Shown here: one piece after another, positions 35,404 to 46,057 of the stretch
Layout of the letters: every line of letters starts with the position of its first letter
How positions within the stretch are numbered: position 1 is the first letter of the stretch
Assembly (NCBI GenBank): GCA_021531755.1
Contig: JADYUK010000003.1
Location: 186,001 to 250,000, forward strand
DNA from: Hoylesella loescheii
Lineage (GTDB): Bacteria; Bacteroidota; Bacteroidia; Bacteroidales; Bacteroidaceae
DNA length: 64,000 nt
Direction of reading: 5' to 3'
Notes under the pieces: model-generated
The model's input: the letters and a program-made list of their open reading frames with translations, nothing else
What the model was told of the DNA's origin: nothing
Database searches by the model: none
Position numbers and translations under genes: made by a program

Positions 35404-36414
35404 ATGATGAAGAAACTGATTTTATCTCTGCTCGCCTTGACAGCAATGACAAACATGCAGGCAGCAAACAAATATGACAATCCGGACACGCTGTTCGTGT
35501 CAAGAGATGGCACGTGCGAGTTCAGGAACATTGCCGATGCAATAGAGGTATGCAGGGCATTCATGGAATATCACAAGGTCATATTCGTCAGAAATGGAGT
35601 CTACAAGGAGAAGATAGAGGTGCCTACATGGCTCACGAATATTGAGATTTGCGGCGAAGACCGTGACAAGACCATCATAACGTGGGACGACCATGCCAAT
35701 ATCCGCCTCAAGGGGACTGAGATAAAGATGGGCACTTTCCGCACATACACAGTGAAGGTGACAGGCTCACAGATAACATTCAAGAACATCACGATAGAGA
35801 ATAATGCAGCACGCCTCGGACAGGCCGTGGCATTACACGTAGAGGGAGACAAGTGCAAGTTTGTCAACTGCCGCTTCCTTGGCAACCAGGATACAATCTA
35901 TACCGGACGCGGAGGAGTACGCCAGTTCTTCAAGGACTGCTACATCGAGGGCACCACAGACTTCATCTTCGGTCCGTCGACAGTATGGTTCGAGCATTGC
36001 GACATAGTCAACAAGATTAACTCATATGTCACAGCGGCGTCAACTCCGAAGGATGTCGCTTACGGATATGTCTTCAACAACTGCACGGTACGATGCCTTG
36101 AAGGCAGCGAGGCGACCAAGAGCAATGGCGGTAAGGCTATCGACAAATGCTACCTCGGACGCCCATGGAGACCATACGCCTACACCCTCTTCATGAATTG
36201 TAACCTCGGACGCCACATCACCCCTGCCGGATGGCACAACTGGGGGAATAAGGACAATGAGCTGACAGCACGCTATTATGAGTATAACAACAGCGGAGAA
36301 GGCGCCGCGAAGACAGAACGCGCACCCTGGACAAGGCAGCTTACAAAGAAAGAGGCTAAGGCGATAACATACGGGACGGTCTTCGGCGGAGACACAGCAT
36401 GGCTCGACGACTGA
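35404..36414 (+). CDS. Secreted pectinesterase
   Basis: About 336 residues from MMKKLILSLLALTAMTNMQA, the signal peptide; a frame extension upstream to 35365 adds hydrophilic residues and is rejected. Right-handed β-helix of carbohydrate esterase family 8: GNQDTIYTGRG (catalytic Asp), YIEGTTDFIFGPSTVWFEHC (second Asp), and YLGRPWRPYAYTLFMN (substrate Arg/Trp). It removes methyl esters from homogalacturonan, giving methanol and pectate. Standing alone without a SusCD pair, it may support pectin and rhamnogalacturonan use together with the rhamnose operon. Confidence 0.93.
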   Translation: MMKKLILSLLALTAMTNMQAANKYDNPDTLFVSRDGTCEFRNIADAIEVCRAFMEYHKVIFVRNGVYKEKIEVPTWLTNIEICGEDRDKTIITWDDHANIRLKGTEIKMGTFRTYTVKVTGSQITFKNITIENNAARLGQAVALHVEGDKCKFVNCRFLGNQDTIYTGRGGVRQFFKDCYIEGTTDFIFGPSTVWFEHCDIVNKINSYVTAASTPKDVAYGYVFNNCTVRCLEGSEATKSNGGKAIDKCYLGRPWRPYAYTLFMNCNLGRHITPAGWHNWGNKDNELTARYYEYNNSGEGAAKTERAPWTRQLTKKEAKAITYGTVFGGDTAWLDD

Positions 36415-36523
36415 CACAGACTATGGTCAATCTCCCGACATAACTGCCACCCGCCACCCTGCCACATGATATTATCAGGACGGCAGCGGCACACCCCTGA
36501 CAAGACACAACAAGGATAACAAT

Positions 36524-37747
36524 ATGGCGAACAATAGTGACTCTTGGCAGAACAGGGCATCGGTGACACTAGAGAGCAAGCCAGCCCTTTGGAACAGTGA
36601 CTACACAAAGGCATGGACAGCAAACTTCATGCTCTATTTCTCCTTCATGCTCATTGTCCCAATCCTGCCCTTGTATCTCAGCGACACGTATCTTGCCGGC
36701 AAGCATACGATAGGTTTTGTCCTCTCGGGATATACGATAGCGATAATGCTGGTGAGGCCTTTCAGCGGATACCTTGTAGACAGTTTTGACCGCCGTCGTG
36801 TCCTGCTTGTCTTCTATGGCCTGTCGTTCCTGTTGTGTGGATTCTATCTCCTTGGAGGCTCGTTGCTCTTCTTCACGATATTGAGGACTATCCATGGCGC
36901 CCCCTATGGCGCTACGATAATAGCCAACAGCACAGTGGCGATAGATGTCCTCGCGCCAGAGCGGCGTGCCGAGGGAATCGGATACTACGGCCTGTCGAAC
37001 AATCTCGCCACAGCCCTGAGTCCCTCAGTGGGGATATTCATATACGAGCTGACAGGCAATTTCATGCTCCTCTTCGCCTTGTCAATGCTTGTCGCCGGTG
37101 TCGGGCTGTATATAGCATCGCGCATAAATATACGCCCACGTCGCCCGGTGGAGAGCCGTAAGCTGTCGCTCGACCGTTTCTTCCTTGTCAGGGGATGGAG
37201 GCAGGCTGTCATAATCTGCTGCTTCGGGCTCAGCTATGGTGTCCTCTCCACTTATCTCGCCATATATGGGAAAGAGCGTCTCGGCATAACAGGAGGCACA
37301 GGACTATACTTCATGATTCTCTCTGCCGGACTGATGCTGTCGCGACTTCAGGGTGGACGTGCTTTGAGAGACGGCAAGGTGTCAGAGAATGCAGCCATAG
37401 GCGTCAGCATATCGGTCTTCGGATACATACTCTTTGCTGCCGTCCCGGACATGTGGGCATATTATGCCTCCGCACTCATCATAGGACTTGGCAACGGACA
37501 TATGTTCCCCGCGGTACAGACAATGTTCATAAATCTCGCGCCGAACAGCCAGCGTGGAACAGCCAACTCCACACTCTACTCGGCATGGGATGCGGGAGTG
37601 GGCATTGGAGTCTTCTTCGGTGGCATCATGGCCGAGGTGTGGGGATATGCCTCAGCCTTCTGGATGGGAGCCCTGGTCAACGCCTTCGGAGTGATATTCT
37701 TCTTCACCCATGTCCGCAAGACATTTGAGCGTGACCGCCTCAGATGA
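36524..37747 (+). CDS. MFS transporter (efflux type)
   Basis: 407 residues with 12 predicted helices. The MFS loop 2-3 signature is SGYLVDSFDRRRVLL near residue 83, and a motif-C-like Gly-rich stretch (YGLSNNLATALSPSVGIFIY) is typical of drug or sugar exporters. No substrate can be assigned. It lies 109 bases after the pectinesterase gene and 110 before a MerR gene in the same direction, so shared transcription is possible. Confidence 0.85.
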   Translation: MANNSDSWQNRASVTLESKPALWNSDYTKAWTANFMLYFSFMLIVPILPLYLSDTYLAGKHTIGFVLSGYTIAIMLVRPFSGYLVDSFDRRRVLLVFYGLSFLLCGFYLLGGSLLFFTILRTIHGAPYGATIIANSTVAIDVLAPERRAEGIGYYGLSNNLATALSPSVGIFIYELTGNFMLLFALSMLVAGVGLYIASRINIRPRRPVESRKLSLDRFFLVRGWRQAVIICCFGLSYGVLSTYLAIYGKERLGITGGTGLYFMILSAGLMLSRLQGGRALRDGKVSENAAIGVSISVFGYILFAAVPDMWAYYASALIIGLGNGHMFPAVQTMFINLAPNSQRGTANSTLYSAWDAGVGIGVFFGGIMAEVWGYASAFWMGALVNAFGVIFFFTHVRKTFERDRLR

Positions 37748-37857
37748 TACCTTAGTCCCGATAAGCCATCACCCCCGCATCATGTCCGCAAGCCACATGC
37801 AGCATCAAGGGCATCGCCCCCATATGCTGCTCTGCATACATAAGTCAAATTAACCCC

Positions 37858-38202
37858 ATGGCTCTGAATACAAACAAATCACTCAAGCTCTACTACTCCA
37901 TAAAGGAGGTGGCGCAGATGTTCAATGTCTCTGAGAGTCTCCTCAGATATTGGGAGACGGAGTTCCCGATGTTATCTCCAAAGACAACATCCAACAAGGT
38001 GCGTCAATACAGTGAGGCAGACATAAAGCTGATACGGAACATACATAATCTCGTCAAAGTGCGTGGCTTCAAGATATCAGCGGCACGTAAGATGATAAAC
38101 AAGAACCCGAATGCCATAGACAAAGGCACAGAGATTCTCAACACTCTCACATCCGTGCGTGATGAGCTGAAGGAACTACGCAAGGAACTCGACCGGATAT
38201 AA
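37858..38202 (+). CDS. MerR-family transcriptional regulator (HTH only)
   Basis: 114 residues. A winged HTH occupies residues about 12-80: YSIKEVAQMFNVSESLLRYW, then the wing RQYSEADIKLIRNIHNL. There is no long effector domain and no cysteine metal site; a short C-terminal coiled coil (LTSVRDELKELRKELDRI) probably mediates dimerisation. Stand-alone MerR proteins of this size are common upstream of alaS or other housekeeping genes in Bacteroidales; the target is unknown. Confidence 0.9.
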   Translation: MALNTNKSLKLYYSIKEVAQMFNVSESLLRYWETEFPMLSPKTTSNKVRQYSEADIKLIRNIHNLVKVRGFKISAARKMINKNPNAIDKGTEILNTLTSVRDELKELRKELDRI

Positions 38203-38505
38203 TACTGCTCAGCTATGTCTGGAACAAACGCTCCAGTCAGATACCTTCCTGTCCAGTCACGACAGAGGCATGGCTTTCTGTCGTATATCACGCTGTGCTG
38301 ACAAACCGAGGACAAGTCCTCCTGTCGCATTATATGCTCCTTTATGCATGACAGGCCCATCGCTCTCACTGGCCATACCAATACGTCTGTATTTATACAA
38401 ATTTTCGATAAGCCAGAAGAGCAATGCTGAGCTTTCCCGGGCATTGCTATGGCGAGGAAACGTCCATATTTATACGAACAACAAGAATACATACACAATA
38501 TACAA
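38203..38505 (+). other. Upstream region of alaS with a hairpin
   Basis: No gene is supported. AGCAATGC (38420-38427) pairs perfectly with GCATTGCT (38441-38448) 57 bases before the alaS start, a possible leader hairpin. No convincing promoter pair was seen. Confidence 0.4.
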
Positions 38506-41121
38506 ATGATGACAGCAAACGAAATCCGTGACTCGTTCAAGCAGTTCTTCGAGTCAAAAGGACATGCCATTGTGCCAAGTGCGCCAATGGTTATCAAAGA
38601 CGACCCCACACTGATGTTCACAAACGCCGGAATGAACCAATGGAAAGACATCATTCTCGGCACACGCGACCCTGAGCCACGCCGCCGTGCCGACTCGCAG
38701 AAGTGTCTGCGCGTCAGCGGCAAGCACAACGACCTTGAGGAAGTGGGACACGACACCTACCACCATACTATGTTCGAGATGCTCGGCAACTGGTCCTTTG
38801 GCGACTATTTCAAGGAGGGAGCCATAGACATGGCATGGGAGTATCTTGTCGATGTCCTCAAGCTCGACCCGTCCGACCTTTACGTCACAGTCTTTGAGGG
38901 CGACGACACAGAAGGCCTCAAGCGTGATGACGAGGCAGCAGGCTACTGGCTCAAGCATGTCCCTGCCGACCATATCATCAACGGCAACAAGCACGATAAC
39001 TTCTGGGAGATGGGCGATACAGGTCCCTGCGGTCCATGCTCAGAGATACATCTCGACAGCCGCACACCAGAGGAGAAAGCCTCTGTTCCAGGCCGTGAGC
39101 TTGTCAATAAGGACGACCCTCAGGTCATAGAGATATGGAACATCGTCTTCATGCAGTACAACCGCAAGGCCGACGGCACTCTTGAGCCGCTCACGATGAA
39201 TGTCATCGACACCGGCATGGGCTTCGAGCGCCTTGTACGTGCGCTCCAGGGCAAGCACTCAAACTATGACACCGATGTCTTCCAGCCCATCATACGTGAG
39301 ATATCACGCCTCTCGGGGCTCAACTATGGCGACAAGGAAGAGACAGATGTCGCTATGCGTGTCATAGCCGACCATCTCCGTGCCGTAGCCTTCTCCATAG
39401 CCGACGGACAGCTCCCATCAAACGCCAAGGCCGGATATGTCATACGCCGTATCCTACGCCGTGCCGTCCGTTATGCCTATACCTTCCTCAACCAGAAAGA
39501 GGCGTTCATGTTCAAGCTCCTGCCAGTCTTTATCGGAGAGATGGGAGGCGCATATCCTGAGCTGGCAGCGCAGCGTGAGCTCATAGGGCGTGTCATGAAG
39601 GAGGAGGAGGACTCTTTCCTCCGTACTCTCGACAAGGGCATATCGCTCCTTGACAGCGCCATGGCAGGGCTGAAGGCTGAGGGCAAGACACAGCTCGACG
39701 GGAAAGAGGCGTTCCGCCTGTTCGACACTTACGGATTCCCCCTCGACCTCACAGAGCTCATCTGCCGTGAGAATGGATATACTGTCGACGAGGAGGGCTT
39801 CGCCGTGGAGATGGAGAAGCAGAAGGCACGCGCACGCAATGCCGCCGCCGTGGAGAACGGAGACTGGGAGATAATCTCGGAAGGCGAGCAGAAGTTTGTC
39901 GGATATGACTACACAGAGCACGACTGCCACATCCTCCGCTACCGCAAGGTGACACAGAAGAAGCAGACATACTATGAGCTTGTCCTCGACACGACACCTT
40001 TCTATGGCGAGATGGGTGGCCAGGTAGGCGACTGCGGCGTCCTTGTCAGCGAGCAGGAGACTGTCAATATCATCGATACAAAGCGCGAGAACAACCAGAG
40101 CATACATATAGTTAAGACACTCCCTGCCGACCCTTCAGCCCCCTTCATGGCTTGTGTCGACACAGAGAAGCGCGCTGCCAGCGCGGCTAACCATACAGCC
40201 ACCCACCTTCTCGACTATGCCCTCAAGCAGGTCCTTGGCGACCATGTCGAGCAGAAGGGCTCCTATGTAAGCCCGGACACGCTCCGCTTCGACTTCTCAC
40301 ACTTCCAGAAGATGACTGACGAGGAGATACGCCAGGTAGAGCGTTTAGTGAACAGCATGATACGTGAGGACCTCCCTCTCGACGAGCATCGTGACACACC
40401 ACTTGAGGAAGCAAAGAAACTTGGAGCCATAGCCCTCTTCGGCGAGAAGTATGGCGATACGGTCCGCGTCGTGCGCTTCGGTCCCTCTTGTGAGTTCTGT
40501 GGTGGCATCCATGCCCGCTCCACAGGCCGTATCGGCATGTTCAAGATAATCTCTGAGAGCAGCGTCGCAGCTGGAGTCCGCCGTATCGAGGCCAAGACAG
40601 GTGCTCAGTGTGAGGAGATGATGTATGCCCTTGAGGATGCCATGAAGGCCATACGCTCCATGTTCAACAACGCCAAGGACCTCCGTGGTGTCATAGCCCG
40701 CTATATCGACGAGCACGACTCCATGCGCAAGAGTATCGCCGCATTCCAGGCACAGGCCGTCGAGCGTGCATGCAAGAGCCTTGTCGAGAAGGCGCGTCTT
40801 GTCAACGGAGTCAATGTCGTGTCTGCCGTCCTGCCCATCTCAGCACAGTCAGCCAAGGACCTTGCCTTCAAGGTCCGCGAGGCGTTGGGTGAGAACATGC
40901 TCTGCGTCATAGGCAGTGTTGACGATGGCAAGCCTATGCTTACCGTCATGATATCTGACGATGTCGTGCGTGACCATGGTCTCAATGCCGGCAAGCTTGT
41001 CCGTGAGGCGGCACGCCACATACAGGGTGGAGGTGGCGGACAGCCACACTTCGCTACTGCTGGCGGAAAGAATCCTGACGGCCTGAGTGCCGCTGTCGAC
41101 GCTGTCGTCATGGGTATCTGA
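38506..41121 (+). CDS. alaS: Alanyl-tRNA synthetase
   Basis: 871 residues from [20 protein letters not shown] (the second Met at 38509 is equally possible); the 19 in-frame residues from 38449 are not family-like. Class II catalytic domain: NAGMNQWKD and [14 protein letters not shown] near the N-terminus, TGMGFERL (motif 3). The editing domain has the zinc ligands [12 protein letters not shown] and [13 protein letters not shown]. The C-Ala domain ends [15 protein letters not shown]. It charges tRNA-Ala and clears mischarged Ser or Gly. Confidence 0.97.
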   Translation: MMTANEIRDSFKQFFESKGHAIVPSAPMVIKDDPTLMFTNAGMNQWKDIILGTRDPEPRRRADSQKCLRVSGKHNDLEEVGHDTYHHTMFEMLGNWSFGDYFKEGAIDMAWEYLVDVLKLDPSDLYVTVFEGDDTEGLKRDDEAAGYWLKHVPADHIINGNKHDNFWEMGDTGPCGPCSEIHLDSRTPEEKASVPGRELVNKDDPQVIEIWNIVFMQYNRKADGTLEPLTMNVIDTGMGFERLVRALQGKHSNYDTDVFQPIIREISRLSGLNYGDKEETDVAMRVIADHLRAVAFSIADGQLPSNAKAGYVIRRILRRAVRYAYTFLNQKEAFMFKLLPVFIGEMGGAYPELAAQRELIGRVMKEEEDSFLRTLDKGISLLDSAMAGLKAEGKTQLDGKEAFRLFDTYGFPLDLTELICRENGYTVDEEGFAVEMEKQKARARNAAAVENGDWEIISEGEQKFVGYDYTEHDCHILRYRKVTQKKQTYYELVLDTTPFYGEMGGQVGDCGVLVSEQETVNIIDTKRENNQSIHIVKTLPADPSAPFMACVDTEKRAASAANHTATHLLDYALKQVLGDHVEQKGSYVSPDTLRFDFSHFQKMTDEEIRQVERLVNSMIREDLPLDEHRDTPLEEAKKLGAIALFGEKYGDTVRVVRFGPSCEFCGGIHARSTGRIGMFKIISESSVAAGVRRIEAKTGAQCEEMMYALEDAMKAIRSMFNNAKDLRGVIARYIDEHDSMRKSIAAFQAQAVERACKSLVEKARLVNGVNVVSAVLPISAQSAKDLAFKVREALGENMLCVIGSVDDGKPMLTVMISDDVVRDHGLNAGKLVREAARHIQGGGGGQPHFATAGGKNPDGLSAAVDAVVMGI

Positions 41122-41226
41122 TGCCATAGGCCCTCCTCACCCCGATGGTTCTCCCCATAGGCTGATGCTCCTGTGCTTGCGCATGGCTGTGTGGCAGGAG
41201 GGGGAGAAGAGGGATTATAATATGAA

Positions 41227-41269
41227 GACAGGGACATGTCCTGCATATTGTGCGGGATGTGTCCCTGTC
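41227..41269 (+). terminator. Hairpin after alaS
   Basis: GACAGGGACA (41227-41236) and TGTCCCTGTC (41260-41269) with further pairing inside; 106 bases after the alaS stop. Confidence 0.55.
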
Positions 41270-41358
41270 ATTGTATGTGGATGTGGCTCTGTCTTCGCGC
41301 TTTTATAGCCTGCGTGGGTATAGCCGTACATGCAGGCGGCTGTACAAGCATAAAATCC

Positions 41359-41418
41359 AAGCCGCAGACAGCGGGGAAGTGGGGAGGAATGTCCCCCTTG
41401 CTCAGCTGTCTGCGGCTT
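41359..41418. terminator. Second hairpin between converging alaS and SIMPL genes
   Basis: AAGCCGCAGACAGC (41359-41372) and GCTGTCTGCGGCTT (41405-41418), 14 perfect pairs. It is followed by repeated TTGTCTGTAGTTTGT. It may end the SIMPL/gpsA side as well. Confidence 0.55.
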
Positions 41419-41578
41419 GTTGTCTGTAGTTTGTGGTCTGTTGTCTGTAGTTTGTTTTCTGTGTCTGTATTTATGGTGTTGGTTTCTGTCTCCTGCCGTT
41501 ATGGTGCCAGTATGGGCCTCAGGGGGAGTTCAGCGCGTGTGGGGGCTTTCAGTATCCTGCTCCCGTAGGGTAGGGCTG

Positions 41579-42283
41579 TCAGTCCTCGATAGAGTATGTT
41601 ATGGTAGAGACAACCCTTACCTTCTTTATATAAGGCGAGTTCTCGTCGCGGTCCTCTATGGTGAATTGTCCTTGCGATGCGTTCTCTATGCGCCCGAGGT
41701 GGCTGTCGCTCACGTGTGCGAACTGCTCGGCTGTCGCTCTTGCGTTCTTTATAGCCTCGTCTACCATCTTCGCCTTTATCTCGTTGAGCGCGGTGTATTC
41801 GTATCTTATCTGCTTGTCATAGTCTCCGCTGACGATTGCTATGCCGTCTTTCAGCAGCTCTCCCTGGCGTGCGAGAATCTTCCTGACGAGCTCTACCTTG
41901 GCCGATGTCACTGTTATGACCGATGTCACGTTGTAGCGGTAAGGCTGTTGGTTCTGTGAGTATCTGTCAGCGTTGAGGTCTATGACTACAGGAGCGTTGA
42001 CTGATATCTCGCTCTTGTCCAGTCCGCCGGCTATGAGGAAGCGCCTTATCGCCGCGTTTGTGGCGTTCACCTTGTCGTAGAGTGCTGGCAGGTCGTTGCC
42101 AATCTCTTTCGACACTATGGGCCATGTCACCTTGTTTGCGGCGACTTCCATCTCTGACAGACCCTTCACAGTGACCTTCCTGTCCTTGTTTGTGAAGTTG
42201 TCCATGCCGCTCTTCACGGCCAGTCCGAGTGCTGTCAGGCCTATGGCAATGACAGCAGCCTGTATGATTCCTGTATGTCTCAT
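41579..42283 (-). CDS. SIMPL (DUF541) domain protein
   Basis: 234 residues, with an N-terminal membrane anchor or signal (IIQAAVIAIGLTALGLAVKS) and a SIMPL domain. Typical features are RKVTVKGLSEMEVAANKVTW at the start, the YRYNVTSVITVTSAKVELVR strand-helix, and the LNEIKAKMVDEAIKNARATAEQF helix near the C-terminus. SIMPL/BP26-type proteins form periplasmic channel-like assemblies or have unknown envelope roles. It follows gpsA on the same strand. Confidence 0.88.
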   Translation of the reverse strand: MRHTGIIQAAVIAIGLTALGLAVKSGMDNFTNKDRKVTVKGLSEMEVAANKVTWPIVSKEIGNDLPALYDKVNATNAAIRRFLIAGGLDKSEISVNAPVVIDLNADRYSQNQQPYRYNVTSVITVTSAKVELVRKILARQGELLKDGIAIVSGDYDKQIRYEYTALNEIKAKMVDEAIKNARATAEQFAHVSDSHLGRIENASQGQFTIEDRDENSPYIKKVRVVSTITYSIED

Positions 42284-42388
42284 GGTTCAGGGGGGATTGA
42301 TGTTGTTATAGGTGAGTCCTGATAATTGCCTGAGGGCTGCATGGCCGGTGGCGTGGAGGCAACACAGTTTAGACTTCCCGTGGGGGAT

Positions 42389-43426
42389 TTATCTGAACGA
42401 GTCAGTCAGCAGCTTTATCTCTATCTGGGGCGCTATGCGCTCATATAGGATATTGTACACGGCATCGAGGATAGGCATATTGACATGCAGCCGCTGGTTT
42501 ATCTCCTTCATACACTTTGTCCCGAAGTATCCCTCGGCTATCATCTCCATCTCTATCTGTGCCGATTTGACAGAGTATCCCTTGCCTATCATGGAGCCGA
42601 AGGTGCGGTTGCGCGAGAAGTTCGAGTAGCCTGTCACGAGGAGGTCGCCGACGTATGCCGAGTCGATGATTGAGGTTTGCTGTTGTGTCCCCTTCGCTGT
42701 GAGGGCTGTTGTCTCGTCGTGAATCTCCTTTATGACTGTGAGGAAGCGGTTCATCTCCTGCAGGGCGTTAGACATCAGCACAGCCTGGAAGTTGTCGCCA
42801 TATTTCAGTCCGGAGCATATCCCCGCTGCTATGGCGTAGACATTCTTGAGGACCGAGGCGTATTCTATGCCGAGGACATCGGCCGATGTCTTTGTCTTTA
42901 TGAACCCCGATGCGAGGACATCGGCGAATGCTTGTGCCTTCTCCGTGTCAGCGCATCCGACTGTGAGGTAGGAGAGGCGCTCGAGGGCGACTTCCTCCGC
43001 ATGGCTTGGGCCTCCTATACACGCGAGGTTGTCGTACGGGACATCGTATACCTGGTGGAAGTATTCAGAGCAGACGAGGTTCTCGTCGGGTACGATGCCC
43101 TTTATGGCTGTCACGATGAACTTGTCAGAGAGACGTGTCCGCAGTTTCTTAAGATGGTTCTTAAGGTATGGCGATGGTGTCACGAAGACGAGTGTACTGT
43201 ATCGCTGTACGATATCGTTCAGGTTCGATGAGAAGTATATCTCGTCGATATTGAAATGTACAGATGTCAGGTATGCTGGGTTATGCTGCAATCGGCGGAA
43301 ATCCTCTATGCGGTCATCACGGCGCATGTACCATCCTATATGGTGTGTATGTCCGATGACAATCTTGGCGATTGCTGTCGCCCAGCTTCCGCCTCCTATA
43401 ATCGCTATTGGTCCACAGTTGAACAT
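42389..43426 (-). CDS. gpsA: Glycerol-3-phosphate dehydrogenase [NAD(P)+]
   Basis: 345 residues. Dinucleotide-binding motif IIGGGSWATAIAKIV is at the N-terminus, TAIKGIVPDENLVCSEYFHQ marks the middle, GGPSHAEEVA carries an active-site region, and the catalytic Lys lies in YASVLKNVYAIAAGI. It reduces dihydroxyacetone phosphate to sn-glycerol-3-phosphate for phospholipids. It is downstream of lysS, a gene order common in Bacteroidales, although here 383 bases separate them. Confidence 0.96.
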   Translation of the reverse strand: MFNCGPIAIIGGGSWATAIAKIVIGHTHHIGWYMRRDDRIEDFRRLQHNPAYLTSVHFNIDEIYFSSNLNDIVQRYSTLVFVTPSPYLKNHLKKLRTRLSDKFIVTAIKGIVPDENLVCSEYFHQVYDVPYDNLACIGGPSHAEEVALERLSYLTVGCADTEKAQAFADVLASGFIKTKTSADVLGIEYASVLKNVYAIAAGICSGLKYGDNFQAVLMSNALQEMNRFLTVIKEIHDETTALTAKGTQQQTSIIDSAYVGDLLVTGYSNFSRNRTFGSMIGKGYSVKSAQIEMEMIAEGYFGTKCMKEINQRLHVNMPILDAVYNILYERIAPQIEIKLLTDSFR

Positions 43427-43745
43427 AGGGTATTATCGTTTTTATCTTTTTGCCCTCATTGTTGGCTATGCCTTGGGTTCCATACACAGCCTGGGGAGAG
43501 GTCTCTGCTCTTGTCTCGTTTGCCGGGGTGGGGGAGAGTATATGTCTCCTGGGCGGCGGTGCACCCCCAATGCATGCTCTGCCTGCCGTGGGGCGGCGCA
43601 TGGTATCAGGTGTGTGGGGGAAAGGGAGAGGGGCTGTGGTCATGGCTTAAGCCTGGAGACCGCTGCCCCTTCTCCCGTATTCTTGTCTTCCATGGGCATA
43701 GCGGAAGCCGCGTGTGGGGTGGGCGGGGGTATGTCCCGTCCTCGC
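43427..43745. other. Spacer between lysS and gpsA
   Basis: GC-rich spacer without a supported gene or promoter; frames on both strands lack family features. It leads into the 45-bp duplication of the lysS end. Confidence 0.35.
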
Positions 43746-43835
43746 CGGCTGCTGCTTCCCCGTGTCACTCGGCTATGCTGTCGATGTATCCGGCTGCTGC
43801 CTTACCGTGTCACTCGGCTATGCTGTCGATGTATC
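43746..43835. repeat. 45-bp tandem duplication spanning the lysS stop codon
   Basis: Units 43746-43790 and 43791-43835 match at 42 of 45 positions. The right unit contains the last codons (YIDSIAE) and stop of lysS; the left unit repeats them downstream, in the same frame. Confidence 0.85.
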
Positions 43836-45594
43836 TCTGGAACTCCTCGACCTTCGGGTTCTCCAGTCCGAGCTTGAACTTCTTGTTCACTCCGCATACA
43901 TCCATCTGCAGTTTCTGCGCCTTGACGTTCCTTATGTCCTGTACGAGGTAGTATCCGGCCTTGTTGAAGAGAGGCACCCACTCCTCGCTGACGCCTATCT
44001 TTGCCCATTCGGCCACGGATGATTTCGGCTGCTTCGGCTCCGGCTTCATCTGTGGGAAGAGCATGACCTCTCCGATGGCGAACTTGCCTGTCATGAGCAT
44101 CACGAGGCGGTCTATGCCTATGCCTATGCCGAATGTCGGGGGCATGCCATACTGCAGGGCGCGCAGGAAGTCATGGTCGATAATCATCGCCTCGTCATCG
44201 CCCTTGTCTGCGAGCCGCATCTGGTCGATGAAGCGCTGCTCCTGGTCGATAGGGTCGTTCAGCTCAGAGTAGGCGTTGGCAAGCTCCTTGCCGTTGACCA
44301 TGAGCTCGAAACGCTCTGTCAGCCCTGGCTTTGAGCGGTGCATCTTTGTCAGTGGCGACATCTCTACGGGGTAGTCGGTGATGAATGTCGGCTGTATGAA
44401 TGACCCTTCGCATGTCTCGCCGAATATCTCGTCGATGAGCTTTCCCTTGCCCATTGTCTCGTCCACCTCGATGTCGAGCTTCTTCGCCACCTCGCGTATC
44501 TCGTCCTCTGTCATAGGGTAGAGGTCATATCCTGTCTTCTCCTTTATGGCGTCGAGGATAGGGAGGCGGCGGAATGGTGCCTTGAATGATATCACCTGCC
44601 CGTCAATCTCCACCTCCGGCTTGCCGTTGACAGCTGTGCAGATAGTCTCGAGCATCTGCTCTGTGAAGGTCATACCCCAGTTGAGGTCCTTGTATGAGAC
44701 ATAGAGCTCCATGCAGGTGAACTCAGGGTTGTGGGTCTTGTCCATGCCCTCGTTGCGGAAGTTCTTGCCCATCTCGTAGACACCCTCGAAGCCTCCGACG
44801 ATGAGACGCTTCAGATAGAGCTCTGTCGCTATGCGCATGTACATGTCCTGGTTGAGCGCGTTGAAGTGGGTTATGAACGGGCGTGCGCTCGCTCCGCCGG
44901 CTATGTTCTGCAGTATCGGTGTGTCCACCTCGGTGTATCCGGCATTGTCGAGGATGCTGCGCATGGTGCGTATTATCTTCGCGCGCTTCAGGAAAGTCTC
45001 CTTCACGCCATTGTTGACGATGAGGTCGACATAACGCTGGCGGTAGCGCAGCTCAGGGTCGTCGAACGCGTCGAACACCTGCCCGTCCTTCTCCTTCACG
45101 ATAGGGAGAGGCTTCAGCGATTTTGAGAGCAGTGTGAGCTCCTGTGCGTGTACGCTTATCTCGCCTGTCTTTGTGCGGAAGACATATCCACGGACACCGA
45201 TGAAGTCGCCGATGTCGAGGAGCTTCTTGAATACCTTATTGTACATCTCCTTGTCCTCGCCGGGGCATATGGCGTCGCGCTGGACATAGACCTGTATGCG
45301 CCCCTTTGAGTCTTGCAGCTCGGCGAATCCCGCCTTGCCCATGATGCGGCGCCCCATCATACGGCCTGCTATGCTCACGATGCGGCTGTTCTCCGGTGTG
45401 GCGGCCTCGCGTATGTCGTTGCCCTCCTCGTCTTTGCCTATGACGGGCAGGTCGACGAAGCTTTCTACTATCTCTGTGCTGAAAGCGTCAGTGGGGTATT
45501 CTGCTGCCGGATATGGCTCTATGCCCATGCGGCGCAGCTCCTCAAGTGACTGACGTCTGATAATCTCCTGTTCTGAAAGTTCAAGGATATTCAT
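43810..45594 (-). CDS. lysS: Lysyl-tRNA synthetase (class II)
   Basis: 594 residues. N-terminal OB-fold anticodon domain ([40 protein letters not shown]), class II motifs 1 ([17 protein letters not shown]), 2 ([20 protein letters not shown]) and 3 ([15 protein letters not shown]). After motif 3 there is an extra C-terminal segment of about 70 residues, typical of Bacteroidales LysS. The leader, from the promoter at 45895-45926, is about 290 bases and contains four 42-bp repeats. The 3' end is partly duplicated. Confidence 0.96.
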   Translation of the reverse strand: MNILELSEQEIIRRQSLEELRRMGIEPYPAAEYPTDAFSTEIVESFVDLPVIGKDEEGNDIREAATPENSRIVSIAGRMMGRRIMGKAGFAELQDSKGRIQVYVQRDAICPGEDKEMYNKVFKKLLDIGDFIGVRGYVFRTKTGEISVHAQELTLLSKSLKPLPIVKEKDGQVFDAFDDPELRYRQRYVDLIVNNGVKETFLKRAKIIRTMRSILDNAGYTEVDTPILQNIAGGASARPFITHFNALNQDMYMRIATELYLKRLIVGGFEGVYEMGKNFRNEGMDKTHNPEFTCMELYVSYKDLNWGMTFTEQMLETICTAVNGKPEVEIDGQVISFKAPFRRLPILDAIKEKTGYDLYPMTEDEIREVAKKLDIEVDETMGKGKLIDEIFGETCEGSFIQPTFITDYPVEMSPLTKMHRSKPGLTERFELMVNGKELANAYSELNDPIDQEQRFIDQMRLADKGDDEAMIIDHDFLRALQYGMPPTFGIGIGIDRLVMLMTGKFAIGEVMLFPQMKPEPKQPKSSVAEWAKIGVSEEWVPLFNKAGYYLVQDIRNVKAQKLQMDVCGVNKKFKLGLENPKVEEFQRYIDSIAE

Positions 45595-45680
45595 TTATGT
45601 TCCGTTTGTATTGATTTAGTGATATGCTATTTTCCCTTGTGTCTTGCCCCACGCCTCTCCTTATGCCTTCCCTGGGGCTG

Positions 45681-45848
45681 GCAGCGTCTCATGCCTCCTG
45701 CTGATAGGACATTGGGGGCTGGGCAGCGTGTCATGCCTCCTGCTGACAGGGCATTGGGGGACTGGGCAGCGTCTCATGCCTCCTGCTGACAGGGCATGGG
45801 GGCTGGGCAGCGTGTCATGCCTCCTGCTGATAGGACATTGGGGGCTGG
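45681..45848. repeat. Four 42-bp tandem repeats in the lysS leader
   Basis: Units start at 45681, 45723, 45766 and 45807 with GCAGCGTSTCATGCCTCCTG and end in GGGGGCTGG. On the lysS-sense strand each contains AGGAGGCATGA, a ribosome-binding-like sequence next to an ATG but too close for normal initiation. Confidence 0.85.
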
Positions 45849-45894
45849 CGGCCTGTGCGCATAGCGGCAATGGGAGAGTATGTATAATAATCTG

Positions 45895-45926
45895 CAAATT
45901 TACTCATTTTCTATGTGAAAGACAAA
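45895..45926 (-). promoter_or_regulatory. Promoter of lysS
   Basis: Minus strand: TTTG (45923-45926), 20-base spacer, TAAATTTG (45895-45902). Transcription would begin near 45888. Confidence 0.75.
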
Positions 45927-46057
45927 GATAATGTCTCTCTTTTTACATTTATTAAGGTGAGGAGAGCCGCATGGACATTCTGCCCCACCGTGCCACACGA
46001 TCCGTCTCACCATGCCATGCATCGTCTGTAAGGATATAAAGAGCAGGTAATCTCATC

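Noticed and set aside
45595-45900. T-box-like control of lysS
   Set aside because: No T-box motif or specifier structure seen, and T-boxes are not typical of Bacteroidetes; the leader repeats are a different thing.
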